Shown here piece by piece: positions 25,253-34,800 of a stretch of DNA of 64,000 nucleotides. The notes below the pieces were generated by a model. That model was not told where the DNA came from and searched no databases. It was given only the letters and a program-made list of their open reading frames with translations. The number at the start of each line of letters is the position of its first letter. Position 1 is the stretch's first letter. This DNA comes from Desulfuromonas sp. (lineage in GTDB: Bacteria > Desulfobacterota > Desulfuromonadia > Desulfuromonadales > Geopsychrobacteraceae): NCBI GenBank assembly GCA_002868865.1, contig PKUC01000054.1, positions 1 to 64,000 of the forward strand. Reading direction: 5' to 3'. Both the position numbers and the translations under genes were made by a program.

Positions 25253-28200
25253 TCAGCTTTCCACCAGATCACCTTCCGCAGTCGGCTGGGAGTCCTTGCG
25301 CAGAGCGCGCCCCCGCCAGAGGTAAAAGATGACCGGATAGACCATCAGTTCCATGATTCCTGAGGTGACCACGCCGCCGACCATTGGCGCCGCAATCCGC
25401 TTCATCACATCGGCCCCGGCACCGTGACTCCACATAATCGGCAACAGTCCGGCAATAATGACAGAAATGGTCATAACTTTCGGACGGATCCGCTTGACCG
25501 CACCGTGATGAATCGCCTGTTTCAGATCACCCAGGGTGTTCATCCGGCCGTTATCACCCCAGAGTTTATGCGCCAAGTCGAGATAAAGCAGCATCACTAC
25601 CCCGGTTTCGGCATCCAGCCCAGCCAATGCGATCACCCCGACCCACACAGCCACCGACATGTTGTAATCGAGCATCCAGATAAACCAGAAAGCGCCGACC
25701 AAGGAAAAGGGTACAGCCAGAAAGACGATCGAGGTCTTGATGATCGATTTGGTACTGACATAGAGGATCACGAAGATAATCAGTATCGTCAGCGGGATGA
25801 TGACCATGAAGCGCTTTTTAGCCGACTCCATGTATTCGAACTGACCACTCCAGACGATGCTGTATCCGGGGGGCAACTCGATCTGTTCACCGACCGCCTC
25901 CTGTGCCGACTTGACATAGGTGCCGACATCGATCCCGCGCAGATCGACGTAAACCCAAGCGGTCCGGCGGGCGTTCTCGCTCTTGATGCCCGGCGGTCCT
26001 TTCTTGATTTCGATCTTGGCCAACTGCGAAATCGGCACGTGATTGCCGTCCTTGAGCGGGACCAGCACCTGTCCCAGCGCGGTCAGATCATTCCGATAAT
26101 CTCGCTGATAACGCACATTGATCGGATAACGTTCCAGCCCCTCGACCGTCTGCGAGACGTTCATACCCCCGATGGCGGCCTGAATCGATTCCTGAACATC
26201 AGCCACCGTCAGCCCGTAGCGCGCCGCTGCAGCACGATCAATCGTGTAGTCGAGGTAATTCCCTCCGACCACCCGCTCAGAGAAGGCCGTCAGGGTCCCT
26301 GGCAGGTCGCGGACCAGGACTTCGATGCGCTCTCCCAGATCGTTGAGAGTCTGCAGATCCGGCCCCATGATCTTTATCCCCACCGGTGTTTTGATCCCGG
26401 TCGACAGCATATCGATACGGGTTTTGATCGGCATGGTCCAGGCGTTGGTCAACCCCGGGAACTGGATCGATCTGTCCAGCTCCGCAATCAATTTTTCGAC
26501 CGAGATGGGCTCTTCGTCTGGCCAAATCAAACGCAGTGGTTTCTTGACGATCTCCAGCGACTCGTCCCAGTCCGAATAGAACCGTTCAGTCGAAACGGTC
26601 CGCCACTCCGACTCCGGCTTGAGCATGATCGTGGTCTCCAACATCGACAAGGGTGCCGGATCTGTAGCCGTTTCTGCGCGCCCAACCTTGCCGAAAGTCC
26701 GCTCGACCTCTGGGAAACGGGCGATAATGCGGTCGGTCTGCTGCAACAACTCCTTCGCCTTAGTCACCGAAATACCCGGCATAGTGGTCGGCATATAGAG
26801 CAAGTCACCCTCATAAAGCGGCGGCATAAACTCGCTGCCCATCTTCGATAAAGGATACCAGATCGAGCAGATCAGCAGTACCGCTACCAACAGGGTCAGC
26901 TTGCGCCAACTGAGGACAAAATCGACCACCGGGTGATAGATACGAATCAGCAGGCGGTTGACCGGGTTGGCATGCTCGGGCTTGATCTTGCCGCGGATGA
27001 ACCAGCCCATCAGCACCGGCACAATTGTGACCGACAACAGCGCCGCCGCACCCATCGAGTAGGTTTTGGTGTAGGCAAGCGGCTTGAACAGCCGGCCAGA
27101 CTGCTCCTGAAGGGCAAACACCGGCACGAATGAGACAGTGATCACCAGCAGCGAAAAAAACAGTGTGGGGCCAACTTCTTTGGCAGAATCGGCAATGATC
27201 TGCCAGTGTGGCTTCTTCCCCTGATCCCGTTCCAGATGTTTGTGCGCGTTCTCGATCATGATAATCGCGGCGTCGATCATCGCACCGATCGCAATGGCAA
27301 TACCGCCGAGGCTCATGATATTCGCATTGATCCCCTGGGCGTGCATGATCAGAAAAGCGATCAGAATCGCCACAGGCAGGGTGAAGATGGCGACAAAAGC
27401 ACTCGGCAGGTGAAACAGAAACAGTGCCGTTACCAGGGCAACAACGATGCTCTCCTCGAGCAGTTTGTGTTTGAGGGTATCGACCGCCCGCTCGATCAGC
27501 CCGCTGCGGTCGTAAACCGGCACGATATTCACCCCGTCGGGCAAACCGGACTGAAGCTGCCGAAGTTTCTCTTTGACGTTTTCGATGGTCTGCAGTGCAT
27601 TTTCACCGAAACGCATCACCACAATGCCACCAACCGCCTCTCCAACGCCGTCCAACTCCGCGGCTCCGCGGCGCAGCTCAGGACCGATACTCACTCTGGC
27701 CAGATCGCGCAGCAGGATCGGCGTGCCGCGCTGGTCCGTGCCGACAACCACCTGTTCCAAATCATCGGTCGACTGAATGTAGCCGAGACCGCGCACCATA
27801 AATTCTGTCTCGGCCATCTCCACCAGGCGCCCACCGACATCGTTATTACTGCGCTGGATTGCCGTACGGATCTGTGGAAGGGTCAGGTGATAGGCCAGCA
27901 ACCGGTGCGGATCGACCTCCACCTGATACTGCTTGACATAGCCGCCGATGCTGGCCACCTCGGAAACACCATCGACTGCGGTCAGCTCGTAGCGCAGAAA
28001 CCAATCCTGAATCGAGCGCAACTGCTGCAAATCGTGCCGATCGCTCTCCAGAACATACTCATAGATCCAGCCGACGCCGGTCGCGTCCGGTCCGAGACTC
28101 GGCGTGACACCCTTTGGCAGCTTACCCGAAGCGTAGTTCAGATATTCGAGAACCCGTGAACGGGCCCAGTAGAGATCGGTCCCGTCTTCGAAGATGACGT

Positions 28201-28486
28201 AGACAAACGACAAGCCGAAGAAAGAGAAACCACGTACCGTCTTCGCCTGCGGAACCGCCAGCATCTGGGTGGTCAGCGGATAGGTCACCTGGTCCTCAAC
28301 CACCTGCGGCGCCTGCCCCGGATATTCGGTAAAAACGATCACCTGAACATCCGACAGGTCGGGAATCGCATCGAGCGGCGTGTTTTTCAGAGCGTAAATC
28401 CCGCCGACCAGCAAAAATGCGGTCAGCAGCACCACCATGAATTTATTCCGGATCGACCAGTCGATAATTTTTTCCAGCATGGGCAT
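25253..28486 (-). CDS. cusA: Copper/silver RND efflux pump CusA
   Basis: A 1077-aa HME-RND transporter with twelve expected membrane helices and two large periplasmic loops. It closely follows E. coli CusA (DAIPDLSDVQVIVFTEYPGQ, GPDATGVGWIYEY, NANIMSLGGIAIAIGAM). The three Cu/Ag-binding methionines of CusA appear conserved: GDLLYMPTT, PLSMLETT (50 residues later) and TRIDMLSTG. This argues for Cu(I)/Ag(I) rather than Zn/Co specificity. Tandem ATGs at 28486 and 28480 are both possible starts. It is the third gene of cusC-cusB-cusA, 15 nt after cusB. Confidence 0.93.
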   Translation of the reverse strand: MPMLEKIIDWSIRNKFMVVLLTAFLLVGGIYALKNTPLDAIPDLSDVQVIVFTEYPGQAPQVVEDQVTYPLTTQMLAVPQAKTVRGFSFFGLSFVYVIFEDGTDLYWARSRVLEYLNYASGKLPKGVTPSLGPDATGVGWIYEYVLESDRHDLQQLRSIQDWFLRYELTAVDGVSEVASIGGYVKQYQVEVDPHRLLAYHLTLPQIRTAIQRSNNDVGGRLVEMAETEFMVRGLGYIQSTDDLEQVVVGTDQRGTPILLRDLARVSIGPELRRGAAELDGVGEAVGGIVVMRFGENALQTIENVKEKLRQLQSGLPDGVNIVPVYDRSGLIERAVDTLKHKLLEESIVVALVTALFLFHLPSAFVAIFTLPVAILIAFLIMHAQGINANIMSLGGIAIAIGAMIDAAIIMIENAHKHLERDQGKKPHWQIIADSAKEVGPTLFFSLLVITVSFVPVFALQEQSGRLFKPLAYTKTYSMGAAALLSVTIVPVLMGWFIRGKIKPEHANPVNRLLIRIYHPVVDFVLSWRKLTLLVAVLLICSIWYPLSKMGSEFMPPLYEGDLLYMPTTMPGISVTKAKELLQQTDRIIARFPEVERTFGKVGRAETATDPAPLSMLETTIMLKPESEWRTVSTERFYSDWDESLEIVKKPLRLIWPDEEPISVEKLIAELDRSIQFPGLTNAWTMPIKTRIDMLSTGIKTPVGIKIMGPDLQTLNDLGERIEVLVRDLPGTLTAFSERVVGGNYLDYTIDRAAAARYGLTVADVQESIQAAIGGMNVSQTVEGLERYPINVRYQRDYRNDLTALGQVLVPLKDGNHVPISQLAKIEIKKGPPGIKSENARRTAWVYVDLRGIDVGTYVKSAQEAVGEQIELPPGYSIVWSGQFEYMESAKKRFMVIIPLTILIIFVILYVSTKSIIKTSIVFLAVPFSLVGAFWFIWMLDYNMSVAVWVGVIALAGLDAETGVVMLLYLDLAHKLWGDNGRMNTLGDLKQAIHHGAVKRIRPKVMTISVIIAGLLPIMWSHGAGADVMKRIAAPMVGGVVTSGIMELMVYPVIFYLWRGRALRKDSQPTAEGDLVES

Positions 28487-28501
28487 CCCCTATCGGTCGA
28501 T

Positions 28502-30031
28502 TTATTCGAACAGATCCTCGAGTTCGTCCTTCTGTCCGGCTTCGTCGTTACCGAACAGATCGTCAAGATCTTCTTCATCAGAAACAGGTGCGGGCGATTC
28601 AGCCCGAACAGGCTTCATCATTTTCTGAATCGCTTCACGCAGCTTGCTCTCCGAATCGAGCATGAACTGAGCGCTGGTCACCACCTGTTCGCCCTCAAGC
28701 AGGCCCTGTATCACCTCGACATGTCCCATCTCGTCCTGCAGGCCGGTCTTCACCAGCCGCGGTTCAAACCGCCCCCCGGCCTGAGCGACAAAAACGGTCT
28801 GTTGCTCGCCGGAGTACAGAACCGCTTCCTGCGGAATAATCAAGGTATCCTGCTGCTGTTCCCCAGCCAGATAAACGGTAACGTACATATCGGGGCGCAG
28901 CTCAAAATCTGCATTGTCGAATGTGATCCGCGCCTTAACAGTGCGGGTCTTGGGGTCGACAACAGGGTAGAGATAGCTGACACGGGCACTGAGGCTGCGC
29001 CCCTTGACATAGGGCAGTTCGACCCGTACCGGCTGCCCGACTTTTACCCACGGCAGCTGATACTCGTAAATATCGGCCAGCACCCAGACCCTCGACAGAT
29101 CAGCCAGATTGAGAAGAGTGTTCCCCGGCTTGATATACTGCCCCTCACTGACCATCTTCATGGTAACGATCCCATTGTAAGGCGAGTAGAGTGTCACGGT
29201 CTTTCGAACCTCGCCGGTCTGCTCCAGCTCACTAATCTGGGCCTGGCTTACATCCCAGAGCTGCAGCCGCTTGCGGGATGAATCGAGCAACCGTGCCGCA
29301 CTGTCGGCAATCTGCGCAAAGCTGCTGTTTTTAAGCGAATCAAAATTGTCACGCGCCAGCAACAGCTCCTGCTGGGCGGTCACCAGTTCCGGACTGTAAA
29401 TTTCGAGGAGTTTCTGTCCCTTTTCCACCTGCTGACCGGTCTCGGCAACATAGAGTTTTTCAACCCAGCCAGAGACTTTGGCATTGACGATATACTGTCT
29501 CGGTTCCTCGTAACTGACCAAGCCAACGGTTCGGATCGTGCGGTTTAAGTCTCCGCGCACCACCGCCGCGGTTCGCACTCCCATATTCTGAATCGTTGCC
29601 GGATCGATACTGATCAAAGCACCACCGGACGCTTCATCCTCGTAAACCGGAATCAGATCCATCCCCATTGGCGACTTTCCTGGTTGATCACTGATATAGG
29701 TCGGATCCATCGGTGCCTGCCAGTATTTAATCGTTCCCTGGCCCGAAGACGTCGCGCCTCCTCCGGTCTCTTCTTTCATCGGCGTCAGATCCATGTGACA
29801 GATGGGGCACAACCCCGGCTCGTCAACGATGATCATCGGGTGCATTCCGCAGGTCCATTTGGTTCCATCCGGATGGTCATGCTCGTGATCGTGTTCTGCG
29901 GCATGACTAACAGGCACACCAGCCCCCAGCGAAAACGGCGTGGGCACATCCGTCAAAAACAGCAGACCACTGGCCAGCAGCAGAACCGTCAACAAAAATG
30001 ACAGAGACCTGAAATTCGATTTTTTAGGCAT
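28502..30031 (-). CDS. cusB: Copper/silver efflux periplasmic adaptor CusB with heavy-metal-binding N-terminus
   Basis: Membrane-fusion protein of the RND pump. After an N-terminal membrane/signal segment come two heavy-metal-binding-type modules: WTCGMHPMIIVDEPGLCPIC (C-x-MHP and CPxCHM) and KYWQAPMDPTYISDQPGKSP with MGMDLIPVY. The adaptor core follows: YIVNAKVSGWVEKLYV lipoyl half, a helical hairpin (about 270-330), LYSPYNGIVTMKMVSEGQ, and barrel domains to VVTSAQFMLDSES. The acidic C-terminal tail (DEEDLDDLFGND) is unusual. The ORF track starts at 30112 inside cusC; ATG 30031 with AGGAG 12 nt upstream gives a 509-aa protein. It lies 4 nt after cusC. Confidence 0.9.
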   Translation of the reverse strand: MPKKSNFRSLSFLLTVLLLASGLLFLTDVPTPFSLGAGVPVSHAAEHDHEHDHPDGTKWTCGMHPMIIVDEPGLCPICHMDLTPMKEETGGGATSSGQGTIKYWQAPMDPTYISDQPGKSPMGMDLIPVYEDEASGGALISIDPATIQNMGVRTAAVVRGDLNRTIRTVGLVSYEEPRQYIVNAKVSGWVEKLYVAETGQQVEKGQKLLEIYSPELVTAQQELLLARDNFDSLKNSSFAQIADSAARLLDSSRKRLQLWDVSQAQISELEQTGEVRKTVTLYSPYNGIVTMKMVSEGQYIKPGNTLLNLADLSRVWVLADIYEYQLPWVKVGQPVRVELPYVKGRSLSARVSYLYPVVDPKTRTVKARITFDNADFELRPDMYVTVYLAGEQQQDTLIIPQEAVLYSGEQQTVFVAQAGGRFEPRLVKTGLQDEMGHVEVIQGLLEGEQVVTSAQFMLDSESKLREAIQKMMKPVRAESPAPVSDEEDLDDLFGNDEAGQKDELEDLFE

Positions 30032-30035
30032 AGTT

Positions 30036-31334
30036 TTATCGTTCTCCTGATACGGCAGTCTGATTCGGAAGCAGATCGATATCCAGCGCAGCCGCCGCTT
30101 CCAGCTTGGCAAGGCTCCGTCTTTGCTCGCTCACCGCTCGGATATGATCGATCTGGTAGCGATACAGCGTCATCAGCGCGTCGAGCAGGTCAAGAAAATC
30201 GACCTGATCGACCCGATAAGCGCTCAACGTCGCCTGAAAAGTCTGGTTGGCCTGCGGCAGAATGCCCGTCTGGTATAACTCGGCCAAACGACCTGCCTGT
30301 TCAAATGCGGTCAAGGCCCTGTGGATATCGAGATCAACCTGATTGCGCCATTCGTTGCGACGCTGATGAGAGAGTCTCACGGCCGAATCTGCTTCCGCCA
30401 CTGCAGCATGGCGCCGCTCACGTCGAACCGGCAAACTGAAGCTCACTCCGGCACTGACAAAATCGCCGCCACCGTCACTGAGTCCGTCGTCACGCCACCG
30501 ATAGCTGCCCCACAGGGTGAAATCGGGACGATAATCGAGCCGGGCCAGATCCCGCTGTGCCTGCGCCTGCTCACGTTGCGCACGGTAAACTTGCTCCAAC
30601 GGACGCCGCTCGGCACCTTCCTGCAAGGCATCCAGCTCAAAGCGGTCAGAAGCCGGGGAAAGCTCCGTATTCGTCAGCAGGGGGCGATCAGTCGCATGGC
30701 CGACGAGACTGTTCAACTCGGCCCGGGTTGCCTCCTCTTGCTGCTGCAGCAGGAGAAGCTGATCCAATTGTTTCGAGCGCTGCAGATGCGCCTTTAGAAC
30801 ATTCTGCTGCAATCCCGAGCCAACAGCATAGCGGGTTTCGGTCAGGGTGATAAAATCATCTATCAGTTCGAGATTGCGCTGCGTCAAGATCAGGGCCTGA
30901 CGCTGAAACAGCAAACGGACCCAGGCATCCTTGATTTTCTGGCGCAACTGCAGTCGCGCATCCTGATAAGCTGCGTCAAACCCGAACGCTTGCTGGCTCG
31001 CGACCGACCGACGAGCACTTAGTTTTCCGAAAAAAGGGTAGGTTTGCGCCAATCGGATTTCGTTTCCGGTCATCGGCGATTCATCGGCCGTCAAACTCTC
31101 GATCGGATAGCTCGATAGCGCCAGCGAGAGAGTCGGATCCGGCATGGAGGCAACCTGATCGATCTTGGTCTGAGCAGCGACAACCTGCTCTGCAATCCGG
31201 ATCAGACCCGGATTGTTCTGATCGCCCTCACGCAACAACTGCTCAAGGGTCACAGTGCCCTCCACTTCCGCTCCTGCCACGACCGACGTGATCAGCAGCC
31301 AACCCAGTATCAACAAACCTCTTTTCACGATCAT
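30036..31334 (-). CDS. cusC: Outer-membrane efflux channel, TolC/CusC family
   Basis: A 432-aa TolC-type protein with a signal peptide (IVKRGLLILGWLLITSVVAGA) and two OEP repeats of long helices. Typical blocks are NPGLIRIAEQVVAAQTKIDQVASMPDPTLSLAL, LAQTYPFFGKLSARR and the C-terminal YQTGILPQANQTFQATLSAYRVDQVDFLDLLDA. It forms the outer-membrane exit duct for CusBA. The ORF track starts at 31397; ATG 31334 gives a proper signal peptide and is preferred. First gene of the cus operon, with an AT-rich regulatory region upstream. Confidence 0.88.
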   Translation of the reverse strand: MIVKRGLLILGWLLITSVVAGAEVEGTVTLEQLLREGDQNNPGLIRIAEQVVAAQTKIDQVASMPDPTLSLALSSYPIESLTADESPMTGNEIRLAQTYPFFGKLSARRSVASQQAFGFDAAYQDARLQLRQKIKDAWVRLLFQRQALILTQRNLELIDDFITLTETRYAVGSGLQQNVLKAHLQRSKQLDQLLLLQQQEEATRAELNSLVGHATDRPLLTNTELSPASDRFELDALQEGAERRPLEQVYRAQREQAQAQRDLARLDYRPDFTLWGSYRWRDDGLSDGGGDFVSAGVSFSLPVRRERRHAAVAEADSAVRLSHQRRNEWRNQVDLDIHRALTAFEQAGRLAELYQTGILPQANQTFQATLSAYRVDQVDFLDLLDALMTLYRYQIDHIRAVSEQRRSLAKLEAAAALDIDLLPNQTAVSGER

Positions 31335-31441
31335 TCGCGTACCAAACCTTTCACGCCTGCACCCGACAAACAATAAAAGAATCCATGTCCAGAACAATAT
31401 CCAGATTATGTGCCAACTATTTTTTTCTTTGATTACAAATA

Positions 31442-31450
31442 CTTATAGCA
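31442..31450 (-). promoter_or_regulatory. Candidate extended -10 promoter of the cus operon
   Basis: The minus strand reads TGCTATAAG, an extended -10 (TG-N-TATAAT type), about 110 nt upstream of the cusC start and in AT-rich DNA. No good -35 is found at 17 nt, as is common for activator-dependent promoters. Read by eye. Confidence 0.4.
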
Positions 31451-31476
31451 TAAACAAAAAACATTGCAGCTCAAAT

Positions 31477-31515
31477 TGTCTAATATTCCACACGTCATAT
31501 GTACGATATTAGACA
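31477..31515. promoter_or_regulatory. Perfect 10-bp dyad between cusC and RNase E/G genes, candidate operator
   Basis: TGTCTAATAT (31477-31486) and ATATTAGACA (31506-31515) are a perfect 10-bp inverted repeat with 19-bp spacing. It lies about 30 nt upstream of the candidate cus -10 in the AT-rich divergent intergenic region. The half-site length and spacing suit binding of a dimeric activator or repressor. No regulator gene is adjacent, so which protein binds, and whether it serves cus or the RNase gene, is open. Confidence 0.55.
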
Positions 31516-31619
31516 GTACTCGTGTGAGTAAAAACCCAAAAAAGCCGATAAATATTGGTTTCATATAGAACGACTTGCACCTTTCTGTTAGTATTAAGTC
31601 TCATTTCAAGATTTTTTGC

Positions 31620-31803
31620 TGGGTACTCCGTGACATCGCGTTGAGATAACCCAGCCTTGAGCACCCCATTTCGGGGAGCGGGGCAGCGTCGATTGCACCC
31701 CGCCAACAGTTTTCCACGTTCCTAACAGCGACCCCGCCACGTGGCGGTGCGGTCCTGTCTGGGAAGAATGGAAGTTCCGCAGGGCGGACAGAAAGGTTTG
31801 ACA
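31620..31803 (+). other. Structured 5' leader of the RNase E/G gene
   Basis: The 180 nt before the RNase start have no supported ORF but several GC-rich hairpins, such as CCCCATTTCGGGG at about 31665, GCCACGTGGC at about 31737 and a longer possible stem CTGTC...GGACAG near 31757-31793. E. coli RNase E autoregulates through its long 5' UTR. A similar role here is an analogy only. Confidence 0.4.
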
Positions 31804-34800
31804 ATGAGCAAGAAGATGCTGATCAATGCATCGCACCCAGAGGAGAATCGGGTCGCGATCGTTGTTGATGGAATTCTCAGTGATCTCGACATCGAGATTG
31901 CCGGGCAGGAACAGACCAAGGGCAATATTTACAAGGCGGTGGTTTCCCGAGTTGAACCCGGGTTACAGGCCGCCTTTGTCGATTACGGCTCTGAAAAAAT
32001 GGGATTTCTGCAGATCGGAGAGATCCACCCTTCCCTTTATCCCGACCATGAAAATACCGATCCGCGCAACCGCCCGCGCATCAACGAAATCCTGAAACGT
32101 GGACAAGAGATCCTGGTCCAGATCGTCAAAGAAGAGCGGGGCACCAAAGGCGCTGCACTGACCACGTTCCTGTCGTTGGCCGGTCGCTATATGGTCCTGA
32201 TGCCCGACAGCAAAACCAAAGGTGTCTCGCGCAAGATCACCAACGAATCGGAACGTAAACTGCTCAAAAAGACCATGGCGGCCCTCGACCTTCCTGAAGG
32301 AACCGGTTACATCGTCCGCACCGCCGGGATCGGCAAAGAGCAGGACGAACTCAAAAGGGACTTCGATTATCTCGTCAGCCTCTACGCAGGGATCATCGCC
32401 CACAAAGAGAAGGTCAAAGCACCGGCACAGATCTATCAGGAATCGAACCTCGTCATCCGCTCGATCCGCGACTATTTCAGTAGCGAAATGGACGAAGTCC
32501 TGATCGATGACCCACGGGTCTATAATGAAGCCAAGGATTTTTTCCGACTGGTGATGCCCGACCAGGGTGGACTGGTCCGGCAGCACCGCGAACGACGCCC
32601 CATCTTCTCCCGCTTTCAGATCGAAGACCAGATCGACGGCCTGACCCGCAACCAGATCCCGCTGCCATCCGGCGGCTCCATCGTCATCGACCAGACTGAA
32701 GCCCTGGTTGCCATAGATGTCAACTCGGGAAAGATGTCGAGCGAGAGCGGCATAGAAGCGACTGCGGGGAAAACCAATCTGGAAGCGGCTGCCGAGGTTG
32801 GTCGACAGCTACGGCTGCGCGATCTGGGCGGTCTGGTGGTCATCGATTTCATCGACATGCGCGACCGCAAACGGATCCGCGACGTCGAGCAGGCACTCAA
32901 ATATTCACTGCGCGACGACAAAGCCAAAGTCACGGTCGGGCGCATCAGTCAATTCGGCCTGCTGGAGATGAGCCGGCAACGGATCAAGGCCGCCTTGAGC
33001 GTCGGGGCCTCTCTGGAATGCCCCCACTGTCAGGGCAAGGGGCAGATCAAAAGTATCGAGGCGCAGGCAATTGCACTGCTGCGACAGATTCATGCCTCGG
33101 CCTCCAAAGGGCAGATCGGCACGATTCAGGTGAAGGCTCCCTTCGACGTGGCGATCTACCTGCTCAATGAAAAACGCCAGAGTCTTTCGGACCTGGAAAA
33201 GCAGCTCAACCTGTCAATCCGGATTTCTGGTCATACAGACTTTATCCCCGGTCAGACCGAATTGGAAATGACCAAACGGGAAAAATTGCCCCAGGACGAC
33301 CACGAGCAGGCCCCAATTTCGCACACCAACAGGGCAGAAGAACCTGCAGCGGAAGCCACCTCCGAAGAGACCGACGACAAGAAAGAATCTTCGGATACAG
33401 CAGAGGAAACAGAGGCAGAAGAGACTGGGCGCAAGCGGAGACGACGGAGACGGAGACGGAGTCGGAAGGACACGCCACAGGCCACTGAAGAAACAGCAGC
33501 AGTGGAAAGCACTTCTGATCAGCCAGATCAAACAGAAGAGCCTGAACCTAAGAACGAACCTGCCAGTCCCGAAATGGAAACAAAAGAAGAAGCCCCGGCG
33601 CAGAAGCGAGGCCTTCGCTCTGACGCCAAACCCCAGCAGGAGATCGACGAAAGAACGGCAGAGGCTCCGTCCACGGCCGCAGCCGGTCCCGACAAAGCGC
33701 CAGACGAGAAAACAGCCGCAGCCGCAGCCTCCGACGAGCGTCCTAAACGGACGCGCTCAAAAAGAGCACCAGCACGACGCAAGCAAGGCGACTCCGTATC
33801 TGAAACAGCTGCGGAGGCTCCGACATCTGCCGAGACGGCTGCACCAGAAGAGGTCGAAGGCGGAGAGAAAAAAGCTCCGACCAAACGCGCCTCAGCCCCC
33901 AGAAAAACCACCAGGAAGCCGGCGAAGGCCAAACAGACCGAGCAACTTGAAGAAACGGAAGCCGCCGCTGCGCCCCCCGCAGAGGAATCAACACCGACAG
34001 AAGCGGAAAGCAAACCGAAACGGCGCCCGACCAAGAAATCGACCAGCGGGGCAACACCGAAACAACCTGCGGTGAAGAAAACCAGGACAACCGCAACAAA
34101 AGAAACTGCTCCGCTGCCATCAGCCGAAAGTGAACCGGCCGCCGAAAAACCGAAGCGGGCTCCGCGCAAGAAAAAAACCGACGAAGCTTCAGCCTCCGAG
34201 ACAGAACCCGCAGTTACAGACCAAACAGTAACCCCGGCGGCGAAAGCACGCAAACCGGCACCGAGAAAAAAGGCCACGCCGAAACAAAAAACCACAGCCA
34301 CCGAACAGGCGGTGACAGCGAGCGAAGAGCAGCAGTCCCAGCAAAAAGCAAAGACGCCCCGTAAAAAGGCTGCAGCGAAAACAGCCCCGAAGGCAGCTCC
34401 TCAGCAGGACCAGAGCGGAACTGAGGCCACAGAAAAAACAGCTCCCGCCAGAAAAAAACCGGCGCGCAAAAAAACGACTACATCAGAGACGACAGCCATA
34501 ACTGCGGCACCTGCTCCAGAAGCAGCGCCGGCAGAGACCGAAGACAGCGCACCTAAAAAAGCAACGGCACGGCGCAAAACTGTCAAAAAAGAAGCGGGTA
34601 CTACCGACAGCGGTGAAAGTCCTCCGCCAAAGCGTAAAACCACAAGAAAATCAGCGGCAAAGGCAGAAGAGGACAAACCGAGCGCCGAACAAACGCCGAA
34701 GAAAACAACAAAAAAGGCCGCTCCCAAACGGACAGCGACCCAAAAAACGGAAGTAGCGGAAGACGACGCCAGCAGCCCGCAAGAAAAACCGGTGCGCAAA

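Noticed and set aside
25424-26851. 475-aa plus-strand ORF opposite cusA, and similar long ORFs at 27206-28159
   Set aside because: They lie fully antisense to a clearly conserved cusA and have low-complexity Arg/His/Gln-rich composition typical of shadow frames in GC-rich DNA.
31477-31515. The 10-bp dyad considered as a transposon end or terminator
   Set aside because: No transposase or target duplication is nearby and there is no GC stem or T-run, so an operator is the better reading.
33528-34301. 257-aa minus-strand ORF within the RNase E/G tail
   Set aside because: It is Ser/Val/Ala/Gly/Phe-rich because it mirrors the Lys/Ala/Glu-rich tail; no start signal and no motif.
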